From positions 1 to 33,044 of the forward strand of contig JAJXXA010000107.1 of NCBI GenBank assembly GCA_021781335.1: a DNA stretch of 33,044 bases, read 5' to 3'. Position numbers and translations under genes: made by a program. The stretch is from Actinomycetes bacterium (GTDB taxonomy: Bacteria; Actinomycetota; Acidimicrobiia; Acidimicrobiales; RAAP-2). Within the stretch, counting starts at the first letter, position 1, and the number at the start of each line of letters is the position of its first letter. Below, piece after piece: positions 18,223 to 25,881 of this stretch. The notes beneath the pieces were generated by a model. It searched no databases, had not been told where the DNA came from, and saw only the letters and a program-made list of their open reading frames with translations.

Positions 18223-18804
18223 GTGGTCGATCACGCGCGAGTGCAGCATCTCATCCGTGAACTGCTCGAGGCGATTGGCGAGGACCCCCACCGTGATGGT
18301 CTCGTCGATACACCTCGGCGGGTGGCGGACATGTACGTCGAGCTCTTCGAGGGCCTCGAAGTCGATCCGGGCGAACACCTGAGAGTCACCTTCGAGGCGA
18401 GTCATGACGAGATGGTCATGGTGCGTGACATCCCCTTCACCTCGCTCTGCGAGCATCACCTCGTGCCGTTCATGGGTCTCGCCCACGTGGCGTACCTGCC
18501 CGGACCCGAAGGTCGGATCACGGGACTGTCGAAGATGGCACGGTTGGTCGAAGGGTTTGCGCGCCGCCTCCAGGTGCAAGAGCGCATGACCACCGAGATC
18601 GTCGAGGCCATGGAACGAGAGCTGCACCCCAAAGGAACGATCGTCGTCATCGAGGCCGAGCATTTCTGCATGTCGATGCGTGGCGTCAAGAAAGCGGGCT
18701 CGACCACCGTCACCTCGGCGGTGCGCGGCGTCTTTCGTGACGACGCGTCGTACCGGGCAGAGGCGCTGCAGTACATCCACCAACGAAGGTCCACGTGGCG
18801 TTGA
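18223..18804 (+). CDS. folE: GTP cyclohydrolase I
   Basis: First enzyme of folate synthesis: GTP to dihydroneopterin triphosphate. The 193-aa protein has zinc ligands C76 and H79 (SLCEHHLVPF) and C149 (EHFCMSMRGV), plus TPRRVADMYVELF and GLSKMARLVEGFARRLQVQE. GTG 18223 follows the hpt stop by two bases and gives a normal length; the frame open further upstream is hpt shadow. It begins the fol cluster, and its 3' end overlaps folP by 10 bases. Confidence 0.96.
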   Translation: MVDHARVQHLIRELLEAIGEDPHRDGLVDTPRRVADMYVELFEGLEVDPGEHLRVTFEASHDEMVMVRDIPFTSLCEHHLVPFMGLAHVAYLPGPEGRITGLSKMARLVEGFARRLQVQERMTTEIVEAMERELHPKGTIVVIEAEHFCMSMRGVKKAGSTTVTSAVRGVFRDDASYRAEALQYIHQRRSTWR

Positions 18805-19595
18805 ACCCTTCGGTGATGGGAATCATCAACGTAACGCCCGACTCGTTCTTCCCTGATTCACGCACGGCGGCCCACGAGCTCGCCATCGCTCGCGGACGAG
18901 AGTTCTTCGACGCGGGGTGTGACGTAGTCGACGTCGGCGGAGAGTCGACTCGACCCGGCGCCGTACCGGTCGCACGCGAAGAGGAACTGGCCCGGGTGCT
19001 ACCCGTCGTCGAGGCGCTCGCGGCGTACGGCACCGTGTCGATAGACACCATGAAGGACGAGGTGGCGCGACGAGCGGTCTGCGCGGGTGCGTCGATCATC
19101 AACGACGTCTCGTGCTCGCTCGTCGAGGTGGCCGGTGAGTTAGGCGTGGGGTACGTCGCGATGCACGCTAAAGGAGACCCCCAGACAATGCAGTTGAATC
19201 CCGTCTACGAGGACGTGCTCGGCGAAGTCGGTGAATTCTTGGAGGCGGCGGCGCGACGTGCTCGTTCGGCCGGGGTCGCACGACTCTGGCTCGATCCGGG
19301 CATCGGATTCGGCAAGACCGTCGAGCACAACCTCACCTTGTTGGCACACTGTGACCATTTCGTCGAGATCGCGGCGCGCCACGGGGCCGGTGTACTCATT
19401 GGCACGAGTCGTAAGCGATTCCTTGAGCACCTCGGGGACCGCACCCTCAGCGTCGATGAGCGACTCGAAGGCTCGCTCGCCAGCGAAGCGTGGGCCATGC
19501 TGCAAGGAGTGAGTATGGTTCGAGTACATGACGCCGTGGCAGCCGTGCAGCTACGTGAGTTGCTCGTGCGCCCCGTCGAGGAGGTCCTCGCGTGA
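18795..19595 (+). CDS. folP: Dihydropteroate synthase
   Basis: Condenses hydroxymethyl-dihydropterin diphosphate with p-aminobenzoate; this is the sulfonamide target. In its 266 aa the motifs are MGIINVTPDSFFPDS, DVGGESTRPGA, VSIDTMKDEVA, INDVSC, LWLDPGIGFGKT and LIGTSRKRFL, all as expected for an active enzyme. GTG 18795 follows GAAGG and overlaps folE. Its stop overlaps the next gene's GTG (GTGA). TTG 18801 is a less likely start. Confidence 0.96.
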   Translation: MALNPSVMGIINVTPDSFFPDSRTAAHELAIARGREFFDAGCDVVDVGGESTRPGAVPVAREEELARVLPVVEALAAYGTVSIDTMKDEVARRAVCAGASIINDVSCSLVEVAGELGVGYVAMHAKGDPQTMQLNPVYEDVLGEVGEFLEAAARRARSAGVARLWLDPGIGFGKTVEHNLTLLAHCDHFVEIAARHGAGVLIGTSRKRFLEHLGDRTLSVDERLEGSLASEAWAMLQGVSMVRVHDAVAAVQLRELLVRPVEEVLA

Positions 19596-20095
19596 GGGGT
19601 AAATGGGCGGCCGGCATCGAGCCGAGGAGTTTCACCTGGGTCTACCGGGGGATACTCGCCGTGTCCGAGCGCCCCGGGGGCTCGACCACGGTGCATCGAA
19701 AGGTGCGCCGAGACGAGGAACTGTTGTGGCTCAAACACCAAGGATTCGGTCGGGTGATCTCGATCCTGCCGATCATGCAGAATCTCAACTCGTACTTCGA
19801 GCACGGTCTGACGGCGAGCCACTACGCGCTTCGTGGTGGCCCTCAGCAACGCGCGGTCCTCGAAGCCTGTTATCGCGACATCGCGAACTCCATGGAGAAC
19901 AAGACCGTCGTGCTCTTGCACGGTGACGAGGTGTCGGACCGGTTGCTCGGCGTCATCGCGGGCTATCTGGTCTGGACGAAGAAGGCTCCGACCGTGCCCA
20001 CGGCGATCGCACTGGTGGAACGTCTCTTCAAGCGTTCCATCGGGCCCGACGGTCGCTCGGTGCTCTACGACCTTCCCGAGGTGCCCAGTGAGTGA
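19592..20095 (+). CDS. Dual-specificity-phosphatase-like protein lacking the catalytic Cys
   Basis: A 167-aa protein with the layout of small DSP/PTP-fold proteins: GILAVSERPGG, then DEELLWLKHQGFGRVISILP, then GLTASHYAL. At the position of the HCx5R phosphate loop it reads H110-G-DEVSD-R117 in VVLLHGDEVSDRLLGVIAGYL, so the nucleophilic Cys is Gly (codon GGT, one base from TGT). It is followed by the normal helix and an AIALVERLFKRSIG segment. It therefore looks like a catalytically dead or repurposed phosphatase. The GTG start has a good GAGGAGG Shine-Dalgarno and overlaps folP by 4 bases. It overlaps folB by 8 bases. Fold assignment is by motif reading only. Confidence 0.7.
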   Translation: MRGKWAAGIEPRSFTWVYRGILAVSERPGGSTTVHRKVRRDEELLWLKHQGFGRVISILPIMQNLNSYFEHGLTASHYALRGGPQQRAVLEACYRDIANSMENKTVVLLHGDEVSDRLLGVIAGYLVWTKKAPTVPTAIALVERLFKRSIGPDGRSVLYDLPEVPSE

Positions 20096-20453
20096 CTGGA
20101 TCGAACTGCGAGGTCTTCGATGTAGCGCGGTCGTCGGGGTACTGCTCGAGGAGCGCGAACGGCCTCAGCCCCTCGAATTCGACATCGACGTGGAACGTGA
20201 TTTCGAAGGTGCCGCGCTCAACGACGACATCGCCGAGACAACGAACTACGCGAGCATCTTGTCGCTGACGACCGCAGTGGCGACCGAAGGTCACTTCTTG
20301 CTGCTCGAGTCGCTCTCCTATCGGGTGGCGCGTGAGATCCTCGCGAGCGACGAGGAGATTGACTCGGTGACGGTGGCGGTGCGAAAGTTGCGCCCCCCGG
20401 TCCCCGAAGACGTTGCGACCGTGGGCGTGCGCTGCACGCTTCGACGCCCGTAG
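20088..20453 (+). CDS. folB: Dihydroneopterin aldolase
   Basis: Cleaves dihydroneopterin to hydroxymethyl-dihydropterin and glycolaldehyde. The 121-aa protein begins SDWIELRGLRCSAVVGVL, with catalytic-pocket E21/E22 in LLEERE and Lys100 in VAVRKLRPPVP. ETTNYASI is the typical substrate loop (usual form DTVDYSxv). GTG 20088 overlaps the upstream gene by 8 bases and follows GAGGTG. It overlaps folK by one base. Confidence 0.94.
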   Translation: MSDWIELRGLRCSAVVGVLLEERERPQPLEFDIDVERDFEGAALNDDIAETTNYASILSLTTAVATEGHFLLLESLSYRVAREILASDEEIDSVTVAVRKLRPPVPEDVATVGVRCTLRRP

Positions 20454-20920
20454 TGCGTCGCGCGTTCCTGTCGCTGGGCTCGAATATCGGTGACCGTGGC
20501 GCGCACCTCGCTCGGGCGGTGCGGATCATTGCTTCGAGTGACCCGTATCGCATATCGAGCGTGTATCAGACTGAACCGGTCGGGGGCGTAGCCCAGGACG
20601 ACTTTTGGAACATTGTCGTCGAGGTCACGACCGACGCTTCGCCGATGGAACTACTCGAGCGGTGTCGGCGCGCGGAGGCGAGTGAGGGGCGCACTCGTGA
20701 CGTGCGTTGGGGCCCGAGGACGCTCGACGCGGACGTCTTGTTGGTGGGCGACGAAGTCAGTGATGACCCCGAGATCATCGTGCCCCATCCTCGAATGTAC
20801 GAGCGTGCATTCGTGCTCGTCCCCTTGTCCGAGTTGGCTCCGGAGCTGGTGAGTGAGGCCCAGGCGGCGCGTGGCGTCGGGCGGGTCGTGCGACTCGGTA
20901 CACTCAGTTTGTTGCGCTAA
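20453..20920 (+). CDS. folK: Hydroxymethyl-dihydropterin pyrophosphokinase
   Basis: Transfers pyrophosphate from ATP to hydroxymethyl-dihydropterin, giving the FolP substrate. The 155-aa protein shows FLSLGSNIGDR, SVYQTEPVGG, FWNIVVEV, the RDVRWGPRTLDADVLLVGD signature and IVPHPRMYERAFVLVPLSEL. GTG 20453 shares a base with the folB stop (TAGTG). It ends the fol series; the next gene follows after 42 bases with its own strong ribosome binding site. Confidence 0.96.
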   Translation: MRRAFLSLGSNIGDRGAHLARAVRIIASSDPYRISSVYQTEPVGGVAQDDFWNIVVEVTTDASPMELLERCRRAEASEGRTRDVRWGPRTLDADVLLVGDEVSDDPEIIVPHPRMYERAFVLVPLSELAPELVSEAQAARGVGRVVRLGTLSLLR

Positions 20921-20962
20921 CACCGAACGGCACCCTCGGGGCTGGAACGGATAGGAGCATTG

Positions 20963-21679
20963 ATGAACATTTCCATTCTGGGCACGGGTCGTGCGGGGAC
21001 GTCGTTTGACCTGGCGCTTCGGGCTGCGGGCCACAACGTCCAACTCCTGCATCACGGCGAAACTGGGCGCCTGGCCGCGCCCGACCTGGTATTGCTGTGT
21101 GTGCCCGACGATGAGATCGCCGTCGTCGCCCAACAGATCGCACCCGATCCCCACGTCGTGATCGCGCACGTCGCCGGTTCACGGTCACTTGAGATATTGG
21201 CCCCGCACGCCCGAGTCGCGTCGATGCATCCGCTCGCCGCCTTGTCCTCGGGTGAGGTCGGTGCACGACGTCTTCGTGGTGCGACGTACTGCGTGGCGGG
21301 TGACGACCTCGTGCGAGAGGTGGTCGCGTCACTCGATGGGCGTGTGATCACCCTGGACGACACTCAACGCACGCTCTATCACGCGACTGCATCGGTCGCC
21401 GCGAATCACCTGGTGGCGTTGCTCGGCCAAGTGGAGCGATTGGCGAAGGAGGCCGGACTCACGCTTGAGGACTTCCTCCCTCTCGCCCAGCAGTCCTTGG
21501 ACGACGTGGTCGCGATGGGACCCGCGTTGGCCCTCACTGGCGCCGCATCGCGTGGCGACATGTCCACGATCGACGCGCACCTCGCGGCACTGCCCGAGTC
21601 GGAGCGCTCGACCTACGTGGCCATGGCCAACGCCGCCTTCGAACTCGCCGAAAGCCGCCGTTCCCAAGCACCGGCGTGA
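20963..21679 (+). CDS. Rossmann-fold protein with DUF2520 domain
   Basis: A 238-aa protein. The N-terminal NAD(P)-binding Rossmann motif is ILGTGRAGTS (G7-x-G9-x2-G12), followed by DLVLLCVPDDEI and HVAGSRSLEIL, and the ASMHPLAAL segment typical of DUF2520 proteins. An all-helical C-terminal half begins near HATASVAANHLVALLGQVERL. The fold resembles 6-phosphogluconate-type dehydrogenases such as ketopantoate reductase or pyrroline-carboxylate reductase. Members commonly sit next to panC, so a pantothenate-related reduction is plausible but unproven. ATG 20963 follows AGGAG with a 5-base spacer. The stop overlaps panC (TGATG). Confidence 0.85.
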   Translation: MNISILGTGRAGTSFDLALRAAGHNVQLLHHGETGRLAAPDLVLLCVPDDEIAVVAQQIAPDPHVVIAHVAGSRSLEILAPHARVASMHPLAALSSGEVGARRLRGATYCVAGDDLVREVVASLDGRVITLDDTQRTLYHATASVAANHLVALLGQVERLAKEAGLTLEDFLPLAQQSLDDVVAMGPALALTGAASRGDMSTIDAHLAALPESERSTYVAMANAAFELAESRRSQAPA

Positions 21680-22536
21680 TGCAGCGTGTGAGCACGCTCG
21701 AGGCGTGGCGCGCGTACGCGAAGGCGCAGCGCGCGCATGGACGCGTCATCGGCCTCGTGCCGACGATGGGGGCGCTGCACGCCGGTCACGCGTCGCTCTT
21801 TGAGGCGGCGCGCGCGAAGGGAGATCTGGTGCTCGCCACGATCTTCGTGAACCCGCGTCAATTCAATGACGCCAATGACCTTCGGGCGTATCCGCGAACA
21901 CCCGAACTTGACCAGCGCGCCGCGCTCGAGCACGGCGTGGACTGTCTCGTGGAGCCGACCCTCGAAGAGATGTGGCCCGATTATCCCAACGACACCGCGA
22001 CGACGGTGGTGGTGCGTGGCGTGGGCGACATCCTCGAAGGTGCGGGTCGCCCGGGACATTTTGACGGTGTGGCGAGTGTGGTCGCCAAACTCTTCGCGCT
22101 CACCGGTGAATGCCGTGCCTATTTCGGTGAAAAGGACTACCAACAGATCGCGGTGATACGACAGATGGTGCGAGACCTCGCACTCGACGTCGAGGTCGTC
22201 AGTTGTCCGATCGTGCGCGACGCCGACGGGCTCGCCCTCTCGAGTCGAAACGCCCGACTGAGTGACGACGCGCGCACGCGCGCCACCGCTTTCTCACGCG
22301 CACTCCAGAGCGCCCAATCGGCTCCCGCGACGGCGAGCACACTGCGCACGATGATGCGCGAGACCTTGGAGAACGCTGGCATCGACGTGGCCTACGCCGA
22401 TGTCGTCGATCCGGTGACGCTCGTTTCGAGCAAGGATGACGAGGCGGGCGAGCGTCGCGCCCTGCTCGCGGGGGTCGTGGGTGGCGTTCGCCTCATCGAC
22501 AACGCGCCGGTCGTGGTGCGAGCAAGGAGAGGCTGA
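21679..22536 (+). CDS. panC: Pantothenate synthetase
   Basis: Joins pantoate and beta-alanine with ATP. The 285-aa protein has GLVPTMGALHAGHASLF (HIGH-type HAGH 34-37), TIFVNPRQFND, PGHFDGVASVVAKLF, YFGEKDYQQ and the KMSKS-like region GLALSSRNARL. ATG 21679 uses the last base of the preceding stop; GTG 21676 is an in-frame alternative. panD, which normally follows it in actinobacteria and supplies beta-alanine, is absent here, and coaX starts directly at the panC stop. Confidence 0.96.
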   Translation: MQRVSTLEAWRAYAKAQRAHGRVIGLVPTMGALHAGHASLFEAARAKGDLVLATIFVNPRQFNDANDLRAYPRTPELDQRAALEHGVDCLVEPTLEEMWPDYPNDTATTVVVRGVGDILEGAGRPGHFDGVASVVAKLFALTGECRAYFGEKDYQQIAVIRQMVRDLALDVEVVSCPIVRDADGLALSSRNARLSDDARTRATAFSRALQSAQSAPATASTLRTMMRETLENAGIDVAYADVVDPVTLVSSKDDEAGERRALLAGVVGGVRLIDNAPVVVRARRG

Positions 22537-23369
22537 TGCTCTTAGCGATGGACGTAGGAAATACCGAGACGGTGATCGGCCTCTTTGGTCCAGCGGCACC
22601 CGATGCACCTGACGCCATGGGCTTCGCTCGCGCGTCGGGTGAGCGTGGACTCGCTTTTCACTGGCGCATCTCAACCGTGGCCGAGCGCACGCCCGATGAG
22701 CACGCAATGGTGCTCACCCAGTTGCTCGACCTCGAGGGCTTGGATCTACGCACCAGCGTGAGCGCGATCGCGATCTCCTCCTCGGCGCCCGCGGTGACGA
22801 GTCAGTTACGCCGCATGGCCAAACGGTGGTTCTCCGACCTGGACCTGACCGTGATCGGGCCGGGCACCAAATCGGGCATGCCGATCCTGTACGACAACCC
22901 GCGCGAGGTGGGCGCGGACCGCATTGCGGACGCGGTGGGTGCCTACGATCTCTACCCGGGTGCCTCGATAGTGGTTGACATGGGCACCGCGACCGTCTTT
23001 GACGTCGTGAGCGCGAAGGGTGAATATCTGGGCGGAGCGATCGCCCCGGGAGTCGCGATTTCGCTCGAAGCGCTGTATCTCCAGGCGTCGGCCCTGCGCT
23101 CGGTCGAACTCGTGCGTCCCCGGTCGGTGATCGGCCGCTCGACGGTCGAATCAATCCAGTCGGGCGTGCTCTACGGCTTTGCGGCCCAGGTGGACGGTGT
23201 GGTGGAACGTATTCTCGACGAACTCGGTGAGGCCACCGTCATCGCGACCGGAGGTCTCGCGGGGTTGATCGCGCCCCACACAAAACACGTGCAACACGTG
23301 GAACCGTGGCTCACCCTTCACGGATTGCGTATCGTTCATGAACGTAATCATTCGGGAGACGCTTCGTGA
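22536..23369 (+). CDS. coaX: Type III pantothenate kinase
   Basis: First committed step of CoA synthesis, in the ASKHA fold. The 277-aa protein shows the phosphate motif LAMDVGNTETVIGLF (DVGNT 6-10), VGADRIADAVGAYDLYPG, the VVDMGTATVFDVV motif with its conserved Asp, and YLGGAIAPGVAISLEAL. ATG 22536 follows AAGGAGAGG and overlaps the panC stop by one base. Linkage to panC is functional, since its substrate is the panC product. Confidence 0.95.
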   Translation: MLLAMDVGNTETVIGLFGPAAPDAPDAMGFARASGERGLAFHWRISTVAERTPDEHAMVLTQLLDLEGLDLRTSVSAIAISSSAPAVTSQLRRMAKRWFSDLDLTVIGPGTKSGMPILYDNPREVGADRIADAVGAYDLYPGASIVVDMGTATVFDVVSAKGEYLGGAIAPGVAISLEALYLQASALRSVELVRPRSVIGRSTVESIQSGVLYGFAAQVDGVVERILDELGEATVIATGGLAGLIAPHTKHVQHVEPWLTLHGLRIVHERNHSGDAS

Positions 23370-24769
23370 CCACGCCTAATTCATTCGCCCATAACGCCTA
23401 CAGCGCTCAGCTGCAGAGCACCTACGCGCACCTCGGCGACGGTGAGGAGAGCGGCGCGCAGGTCAACGTCGCGGGACGGGTGATGCTGCTTCGCACCCAG
23501 GGCAAGTTGGCGTTCGCGACGATGCGCGACTCCACCGGTGAGATTCAACTCTTCGCGCTCTCGGCCGTCACCGCGGCGTTCGAGGATTTTGCGAAATTGC
23601 ACCTCGGGGACTGGGTGGGGGTCAGCGGCGAGGTGGTCCGCACCAAACGAGGCGAGTTGTCGATCAAAGTGACCTCGTGGGTACGACTGGCCGAGGCGCT
23701 GCACAATTTTGGCGACAAGTGGGCGGGCATCAGCGACTTCGATCTGCGCTATCGCCACCGCGAGGCCGATCTGTGGGCCAATCCGGTGTCGCGGCGTTCG
23801 CTCAGTCGTCGAAGCGAGATGCTGCGTGCGGTGCGAGAACGCTGCTGGGCGGCGAACTTCATGGAGGTGGAGACCCCCATGTTGAACGCAATTCCAACCG
23901 GTGCCGCCGCCCGTCCGTTCAAGACCCACCACAACGCCCTCGATAGTGAGCTGTTCCTTCGCATCGCGCCAGAACTCTGGCTGAAGCGGCTCGTCGTCGG
24001 AGGGTTCGAGCGCGTCTTCGAGCTCGGGCGGGTCTTTCGCAACGAAGGTCTCAGTCCTCGACACAATCCCGAGTTCACGATGCTCGAGCTCTACGCCGCG
24101 TACTGGGACTACCACGACATGATGAGTTTCGTCGAAGAGTTGGTGGCGGGTGTGGCGAGTGACGTCCTTGGCACGACCGAAACCGAGTATCAGGGCCGCG
24201 CATTCTCCTTCGCCGCCCCCTGGCCACGGCGAACGATGGCGTCACTGGTGAGCGAGGCGGTGGGTGAGGAGGTCTCGGTGCACACGCCACGCGAGCACCT
24301 CGTCGGGCTCCTTGGGGCGCGCGATGTCGAGGTCCATCCGTCCTGGGGCCCGGGACGCTGTCTCGCCGAGTTGTTCGAGATAACGTGCGAGCAGGACTTG
24401 TGGAACCCGGTCTTCGTCACCGAATACCCGGTCGAGGTCTCACCGTTGGCGCGACGACACCCCGACGACCCCGAGTTGACGGAGCGTTTCGAGTCCTACG
24501 CTGCGGGGCGCGAGCTCTCGAACGGTTTCAGCGAACTCGTCGACCCCGTCGATCAGCGAGCCCGGTTCGAGCAACAGGCGCGTCTGGCCGCTGCGGGCGA
24601 TGACGAAGCCATGCAGATCGACGAGGACTACATCAAGGCCCTCGAGTGGGGCTTACCGCCAACAGCCGGGCTCGGCATAGGGATGGACAGGCTCGCCATG
24701 CTCATCGCCGATGAGCCCAGTATTCGAGAGGTGATCGCGTTCCCGACCCTCAAGGCGCTGCGCGACTGA
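23366..24769 (+). CDS. lysS: Lysyl-tRNA synthetase (class II)
   Basis: Charges tRNA-Lys. The 467-aa protein has an N-terminal OB-fold anticodon-binding domain (about 30-120; VAGRVMLLRTQGKLAFATM). Motif 1 is near FMEVETPML, and motif 2 is FELGRVFRNEGLSPRHNPEF. Motif 3 is GLGIGMDRLAMLIADEPSIR, and the C-terminus IAFPTLK is typical. GTG 23366 overlaps the coaX stop by 4 bases and follows GGGAG. The N-terminus is short, as in plain LysRS, with no fused MprF-type domain. Confidence 0.96.
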   Translation: MTTPNSFAHNAYSAQLQSTYAHLGDGEESGAQVNVAGRVMLLRTQGKLAFATMRDSTGEIQLFALSAVTAAFEDFAKLHLGDWVGVSGEVVRTKRGELSIKVTSWVRLAEALHNFGDKWAGISDFDLRYRHREADLWANPVSRRSLSRRSEMLRAVRERCWAANFMEVETPMLNAIPTGAAARPFKTHHNALDSELFLRIAPELWLKRLVVGGFERVFELGRVFRNEGLSPRHNPEFTMLELYAAYWDYHDMMSFVEELVAGVASDVLGTTETEYQGRAFSFAAPWPRRTMASLVSEAVGEEVSVHTPREHLVGLLGARDVEVHPSWGPGRCLAELFEITCEQDLWNPVFVTEYPVEVSPLARRHPDDPELTERFESYAAGRELSNGFSELVDPVDQRARFEQQARLAAAGDDEAMQIDEDYIKALEWGLPPTAGLGIGMDRLAMLIADEPSIREVIAFPTLKALRD

Positions 24770-24773
24770 ACAC

Positions 24774-24795
24774 CGCGGGTTCTCGCGAACGCGCG
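24774..24795. terminator. Candidate hairpin between convergent genes
   Basis: CGCG-G-GTTC pairs with GAAC-G-CGCG around loop TCGC (one G/G mismatch), midway between the lysS and polyprenyl-synthase stops. There is no T-run on either side, so termination, if any, would not be classical intrinsic termination. Confidence 0.35.
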
Positions 24796-24800
24796 CTGAG

Positions 24801-25769
24801 CTAGTAGGCCGGCAGATCTTCGAGCAGTGATTCGATCAGCGAAGAGAAGCCGTGACGCAACTCGACGCCCGGGACCACCTCAAGCGCGCTGTGGGCCTGG
24901 GCGAGGAATGATTGGGCGGCTTTCACCGTTTGGCTGATGCCGTCGGACGCGACGACGAGTTTGCGCGCGCGCTCACGGTCATCGTCGTTCAAGACCGTCC
25001 CGAGTATGTCGCGAAGTTCATCTGAGACGGAACGGTCGCGTAGGGCGAAGAGCGTGGGCAGATTGTAGATGCCCTCGGCCAGGTCCTGGCCGGCGGGCTT
25101 GCCCAACTGGTTGTCGGTCGCGATGACGTCGAGGATGTCGTCACGCAGTTGGTAGATCATGCCAAAGCATCGCCCGAATTCGTTGAGCGCTTCGGTCTCT
25201 TCTCGTCCGAGACCCGCGGTGATGGCGCCCGCGCGACAACTGGTGGCCATCAGCGACGCGGTCTTGCCTTCGATCGCCTCGTAGTAATCCGCCTCGGTGC
25301 GCTCGACCGAGAATGCGGTGCGCACCTCGGAGACCTGACCGCGCGTGAGCCAGGCCAGTGTCCGTGCGAGAAGGCTCGCCATCTCGACACCGAGGTCAGC
25401 CGCGATGCTCGCTGAACGCGCCATGAGGTAATCGCCCGCGACGATGGCGATCAGGTTGCCGTAGCGCGCGTTGACACTGTCGACGTTCCTTCGCACTTCG
25501 GCCTCATCCATGACGTCGTCGTGGTAGAGCGATGCAAGATGCAGCAGTTCGAGCGCCACCCCGCCGAGCAGGTCCTCGCGCGAGGCCTCTCGGGTCCCTC
25601 CGGTCGCCGACGCGACCGCGAGCATTGGACGAAGGCGCTTGCCGCCGGCGTAGATGAGATGCGTGGTCACCGAATCCAGGTAGTCGTCGCCGAAGATCAC
25701 CGATTCGGCGAGCAGGGTCTCGAGTCGCCGCAGATCCTCCTCCACCGAGGCCATCTGGAGTCGTTCCAT
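24801..25769 (-). CDS. Trans-polyprenyl diphosphate synthase (long-chain type)
   Basis: Condenses isopentenyl diphosphate onto an allylic primer. The 322-aa protein has the first Asp-rich motif HDDVMDEAEVRR (D84, D85, D88), the second YQLRDDILDV (D210, D211, D214), the GGKRLRPML substrate loop, and IYNLPTLFAL. Small residues A79 and S80 precede the first motif where short-chain enzymes carry aromatics, which suggests a long product such as a quinone side chain (hepta- to nonaprenyl). ATG 25769 follows AGGGGTG on the minus strand; GTG 25787 is an alternative. It is divergent from clpC and interrupts the otherwise conserved lysS-clpC order. Confidence 0.9.
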   Translation of the reverse strand: MERLQMASVEEDLRRLETLLAESVIFGDDYLDSVTTHLIYAGGKRLRPMLAVASATGGTREASREDLLGGVALELLHLASLYHDDVMDEAEVRRNVDSVNARYGNLIAIVAGDYLMARSASIAADLGVEMASLLARTLAWLTRGQVSEVRTAFSVERTEADYYEAIEGKTASLMATSCRAGAITAGLGREETEALNEFGRCFGMIYQLRDDILDVIATDNQLGKPAGQDLAEGIYNLPTLFALRDRSVSDELRDILGTVLNDDDRERARKLVVASDGISQTVKAAQSFLAQAHSALEVVPGVELRHGFSSLIESLLEDLPAY

Positions 25770-25881
25770 GGGGTTCACCCCTAACACCTTAGATGACGGG
25801 TTTTGGGTGGTCCGAAGGCGCGGAACGATGTTGGCCCGAACACCGGTACACTTCTATTTATTGACGGCTAAAGGATGAACT
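25770..25881. promoter_or_regulatory. Divergent control region, polyprenyl synthase / clpC
   Basis: The 112-base gap must hold both promoters. For clpC a TACACT (25847-25852) is a possible -10, and GGAACG at 25822-25827 resembles an ECF-type -35, but no confident -10 partner is seen. AAAGGA (25870-25875) is the clpC ribosome binding site. No clear ClgR-type palindrome was found. Confidence 0.3.
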
